From: Burkholderiales bacterium
Lineage (GTDB): Bacteria; Pseudomonadota; Gammaproteobacteria; Burkholderiales; SG8-39
DNA: 7,227 bases
Assembly: GCA_919902965.1 (NCBI GenBank)
Contig: CAKKSJ010000044.1
Location: 1 to 7,227 of the forward strand
Direction: 5' to 3'
Of this stretch, positions 5,135 through 7,227 are shown piece by piece. Each line of letters starts with the position of its first letter. Positions within the stretch are counted from its first letter, which is position 1. The notes beneath the pieces are model-generated. The model saw only the letters and a program-made list of their open reading frames with translations. It had not been told where the DNA came from and did not search any database. Position numbers and translations under genes: made by a program.

Positions 5135-6868
5135 ATGAGACCGTATTTCGAAAAAATGCCGGCCTTCGGCAAGCCTATGAAGGAAAACCGCATCGCGCGC
5201 ACGCTGGAGAGCCGCGCCAAGCTGGAGGCGATCGAGGCCGAAATCGCCGCAGCGAAAAAAGCGGTGGAGGAAGTCGGCATACCCACGGCCAAGATCAACG
5301 AACGCGGCGGACTGACCGTATGGCAGCGTCTGGAATATCTGGTCGATCCGGGCACCTGGCAGCCGCTGCACAGCCTCTACAATCCGGCGGACAACGAAGA
5401 GGGCACCACCAATGTGGTCGACGGCCTGGGCAAGATCGGCGGCCGCTGGGCGGTGATCATCGGTTTCGACAACAAGGTGCTGGCCGGCGCCTGGATTGCG
5501 GGACAGCCCGACAACATCCTGCGCATCACCAACCTCGCCAAGCGCCTGCACATCCCGCTCGTCTGGCTGGTGAACTGCAGCGGCGTGAAATTGCCTGACC
5601 AGGAGAAGTTCTACGCCGATCGCCGCGGTTCGGGCGCGCCGTTTTTCCGCCATGCCGAACTGGAGCAGGCGGGCATCCCGGTGCTCGCCGGCATCTACGG
5701 CACCAACCCCGCCGGCGGCGGTTATCAGGCGATCAGCCCGACCATTCTGATCGCGCACAAGGATGCCAATATTGCGGTGGGCGGCGTGGGTATCGTCTCC
5801 GGCATGTCGCCCCAGGGCGGCTTCGATGTCGCCGGGCTGGAGCAGCTGATCGCGATGACGCGCAACATGAAGGACAAACCGCCGGGCAGCGCTTCGACGC
5901 ATTACGATTCGACGGGGTTCTTCACCCGCGTCTGCGACGAGGAAAAGGGCGTGCTTGACGGGATCAAGGAATACATGGGCATGATCCCGGCGTACGACCC
6001 GAAGTTCTTTCGAGTGGCCGAGCCGGCCGAGCCGCAGCTGCCGGTGGAGGAGTTGTACAACCTGCTGCCGATGAATCAAAAGTCGGATTATTCCTTCGAC
6101 GACATCCTTGCGCGCCTGGTCGACGCCAGCGAGCACCTGGAATTCCGCCCCGGCTACGGGCCCGAGGTGTACACCGGCCTGGTAAAGCTCGACGGCATGC
6201 TGGTCGGTGCGATCGGCAACCGGCAAGGCCTCTTGCCCAAGGGCTATCCCGAGTACGCGGATTACCCCGGCATAGGCGGGAAGCTCTACCGCCAGGGGCT
6301 GATCAAAATGAACGAGTTCGTCACCCTGTGCGCGCGCGACCGCGTGCCGGTCATCTGGTTCCAGGACACGACCGGCATAGACGTGGGCGATATTGCCGAG
6401 AAGGCGGAACTGCTGGGCATCGGCCAGTCGCTGGTGTACTCGATCCAGCAGGCCGACATTCCGATGATGCTGGTGGTGCTGCGCAAGGGCAGTGCGGCGG
6501 CACACTACATCATGGGCGGGCCGACGGCGAATCGCCAGAACGCGTTCACCCTGGGCACGGCCGCCACCGAAATCTACGTCATGCATGGCGAAACCGCGGC
6601 GGTGGCGAGCTACTCCCGCCGCGCGATCAAGGACATGGATGCGGGCACGCCGCTCGAGCCGCTGGCGCAGAAAATGAACGAAATGGCGCAGAAATACTAC
6701 GACACCTCGCGCCCGGCTTACTGCGCGCGCTACGGTTTCGTCGACGAGATCGTCAACCTGTCCGCGCTGCGCGGCTACCTCAAGGCTTTCGCCGGCGCGG
6801 TCTACCAGAACCCCAGGTCTATCTGCCCGCGCCACCAAATGCTGCTGCCGCGGGTGATCAAGGGCTAG
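5135..6868 (+). CDS. gcdA: Glutaconyl-CoA decarboxylase alpha subunit (carboxyltransferase)
   Basis: The product is a 577-residue biotin-dependent carboxyltransferase. In the known enzyme the alpha subunit moves the gamma-carboxylate of glutaconyl-CoA to biotin, giving crotonyl-CoA and carboxybiotin. Two crotonase-like carboxyltransferase halves are visible. The N-terminal half has LVNCSGVKLPDQEKFY (145-160) and the oxyanion-hole glycines in GIYGTNPAGGGY (186-197). The C-terminal half has GIGGKLYRQGLIKMNEFVTL (379-398), FQDTTGIDVG (409-418) and RKGSAAAHYIMGG (450-462). From memory the length and whole sequence closely follow Acidaminococcus fermentans GcdA (about 587 residues), including the N-terminal RPYFEKMP...GKPM and the C-terminal YQNPRSICPRHQMLLPR. 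This is more specific than the general resemblance to propionyl- or methylcrotonyl-CoA carboxylase subunits. It is the last gene of the operon, 26 bases after the dehydrogenase. No biotin carboxylase or membrane decarboxylase gene adjoins it. Confidence 0.92.
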   Translation: MRPYFEKMPAFGKPMKENRIARTLESRAKLEAIEAEIAAAKKAVEEVGIPTAKINERGGLTVWQRLEYLVDPGTWQPLHSLYNPADNEEGTTNVVDGLGKIGGRWAVIIGFDNKVLAGAWIAGQPDNILRITNLAKRLHIPLVWLVNCSGVKLPDQEKFYADRRGSGAPFFRHAELEQAGIPVLAGIYGTNPAGGGYQAISPTILIAHKDANIAVGGVGIVSGMSPQGGFDVAGLEQLIAMTRNMKDKPPGSASTHYDSTGFFTRVCDEEKGVLDGIKEYMGMIPAYDPKFFRVAEPAEPQLPVEELYNLLPMNQKSDYSFDDILARLVDASEHLEFRPGYGPEVYTGLVKLDGMLVGAIGNRQGLLPKGYPEYADYPGIGGKLYRQGLIKMNEFVTLCARDRVPVIWFQDTTGIDVGDIAEKAELLGIGQSLVYSIQQADIPMMLVVLRKGSAAAHYIMGGPTANRQNAFTLGTAATEIYVMHGETAAVASYSRRAIKDMDAGTPLEPLAQKMNEMAQKYYDTSRPAYCARYGFVDEIVNLSALRGYLKAFAGAVYQNPRSICPRHQMLLPRVIKG

Positions 6869-7028
6869 GGGCGCCTGCGAGCGGCCCGGGAGAGCTTGCC
6901 AATTTTGATCCTATGGCAGGCCTGAGAGTCAGGCTGGGCGTGAATATCGCCAAAACAATGTTTGACAATATGGGCGCCGCCCAAGCGGCGGCGGGCCGCA
7001 TTGGCCCAATGGCGCGATCCGGCCGGGC
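6869..7028. other. Spacer between convergent genes with small hairpins
   Basis: This 160-base gap contains three short dyads: GCCTGA / TCAGGC around a GAG loop (6920-6934), CGCCGC / GCGGCG around CCAA (6975-6990) and CATTGG / CCAATG around one C (6999-7011). They are placed where transcripts from gcdA and the opposite gene should end, but none is followed by a T-run on either strand. They are at best weak or Rho-assisted termination or RNA-stabilising structures. Confidence 0.4.
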
Positions 7029-7227
7029 TTAGCGCCGGCTCGATTTCACGCTGCCGTCGTAGGCCTGAACCCGGTCCAGGTTGTCCTGAATCTCGTGCTC
7101 CATCGCCCGGAGGCGCAGCATGGCGAAGGTCCTGGCGGTGTCGAGGAACTGGAAGCTGTGGGTGCCGTAAAAACTATCGCCGGCCGCCTTCAGTTTCTGG
7201 TAGCGCTCGATGGCGTCGCGTTGGCGC
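7029..7227 (-). CDS. C-terminal end of an unidentified helical protein (5' partial)
   Basis: On the minus strand an open frame enters from the right edge of the window and ends at a TAA (7031-7029), giving the last 65 residues of a protein. It begins RQRDAIERYQKLKAAGD and continues through SFQFLDTARTFAMLRLR and MEHEIQDNLDRVQAY to a basic tail, KSSRR. The pattern is almost entirely amphipathic helix with charged heptad-like spacing and no membrane segment. The layout loosely recalls the last helices of TolC-type outer-membrane efflux proteins (an LDTARTxxxLRLRAMEHE-like helix followed by a short tail). That is only a guess, and I do not recognise the family firmly. It is convergent with gcdA, with about 160 bases between the stops. 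Confidence 0.6.
   Translation of the reverse strand, partial: RQRDAIERYQKLKAAGDSFYGTHSFQFLDTARTFAMLRLRAMEHEIQDNLDRVQAYDGSVKSSRR

Larger units (their letters stand above)
3701..6868 (+). other. Putative three-gene operon for glutaryl-CoA to crotonyl-CoA conversion
   Basis: Three plus-strand genes follow one another with gaps of 34 and 26 bases, each with its own purine-rich ribosome binding site and no terminator between them, so one transcript is likely. They encode a biotinyl carrier, an acyl-CoA dehydrogenase with glutaryl-CoA-type residues and a GcdA-like carboxyltransferase. A divergent gene lies upstream and a convergent gene downstream, so the unit cannot extend further in either direction. 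The membrane beta subunit and the delta subunit found in classical glutaconyl-CoA decarboxylases are absent. Confidence 0.75.

Noticed and set aside
5006..6838. 610-codon open frame on the minus strand opposite gcdA
   Set aside because: It lies wholly antisense to a well-recognised gene, and its translation is Arg/His/Val/Asp-rich with no recognisable domain. Long antisense frames are common opposite GC-rich genes.
6328..7032. 234-codon plus-strand open frame covering the end of gcdA and the downstream spacer
   Set aside because: Most of it is an out-of-frame shadow of gcdA with Arg/Gly-rich sequence. The part beyond the gcdA stop shows no recognisable protein.

Overview
The window is GC-rich, with proteobacterial-looking genes packed on both strands. 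It holds a GGDEF/EAL signalling protein, a PaaH-type 3-hydroxyacyl-CoA dehydrogenase, a YqgE/AlgH-family protein and a short acyl-CoA operon. Gene style and the YqgE/AlgH protein suggest a beta- or gammaproteobacterium, more likely beta. This is inference; no rRNA or other taxonomic marker is present. No tRNA, rRNA, CRISPR array, insertion sequence or phage gene was seen.

Layout: (1) 1-963, +, the 3' part of a GGDEF-EAL protein with a complete EAL domain. (2) 964-1231, a spacer without a convincing gene. (3) 1232-2758, +, a 508-residue 3-hydroxyacyl-CoA dehydrogenase. (4) 2765-3355, -, a YqgE/AlgH-family protein with an apparent signal peptide, ending 6 bases from the dehydrogenase stop. (5) 3356-3700, a divergent intergenic region with a nested palindrome and a terminator-like hairpin on the minus strand. 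(6) 3701-6868, +, three closely spaced genes: a 70-residue biotinyl carrier, an acyl-CoA dehydrogenase and a GcdA-type carboxyltransferase. (7) 6869-7028, a spacer with several small dyads between convergent genes. (8) 7029-7227, -, the C-terminal end of an unidentified helical protein.

The most interesting part is 3701-6868. The carboxyltransferase closely resembles the alpha subunit of glutaconyl-CoA decarboxylase. The dehydrogenase keeps the arginine that glutaryl-CoA dehydrogenases use to bind the distal carboxylate. It has Val instead of Tyr just before the catalytic Glu, the exchange associated with non-decarboxylating, glutaconyl-CoA-forming enzymes. The biotinyl protein would carry CO2. 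Together they read as glutaryl-CoA -> glutaconyl-CoA -> crotonyl-CoA + enzyme-bound CO2, a route best known from strictly anaerobic aromatic degraders and fermenters. The operon is closed by opposite-strand genes on both sides and contains neither the sodium-pumping membrane beta subunit nor the delta subunit. The carboxyl-biotin must therefore be discharged by a partner encoded elsewhere, or used differently. The upstream 3-hydroxyacyl-CoA dehydrogenase could act two steps later, on 3-hydroxybutyryl-CoA, but sits in a separate transcription unit.
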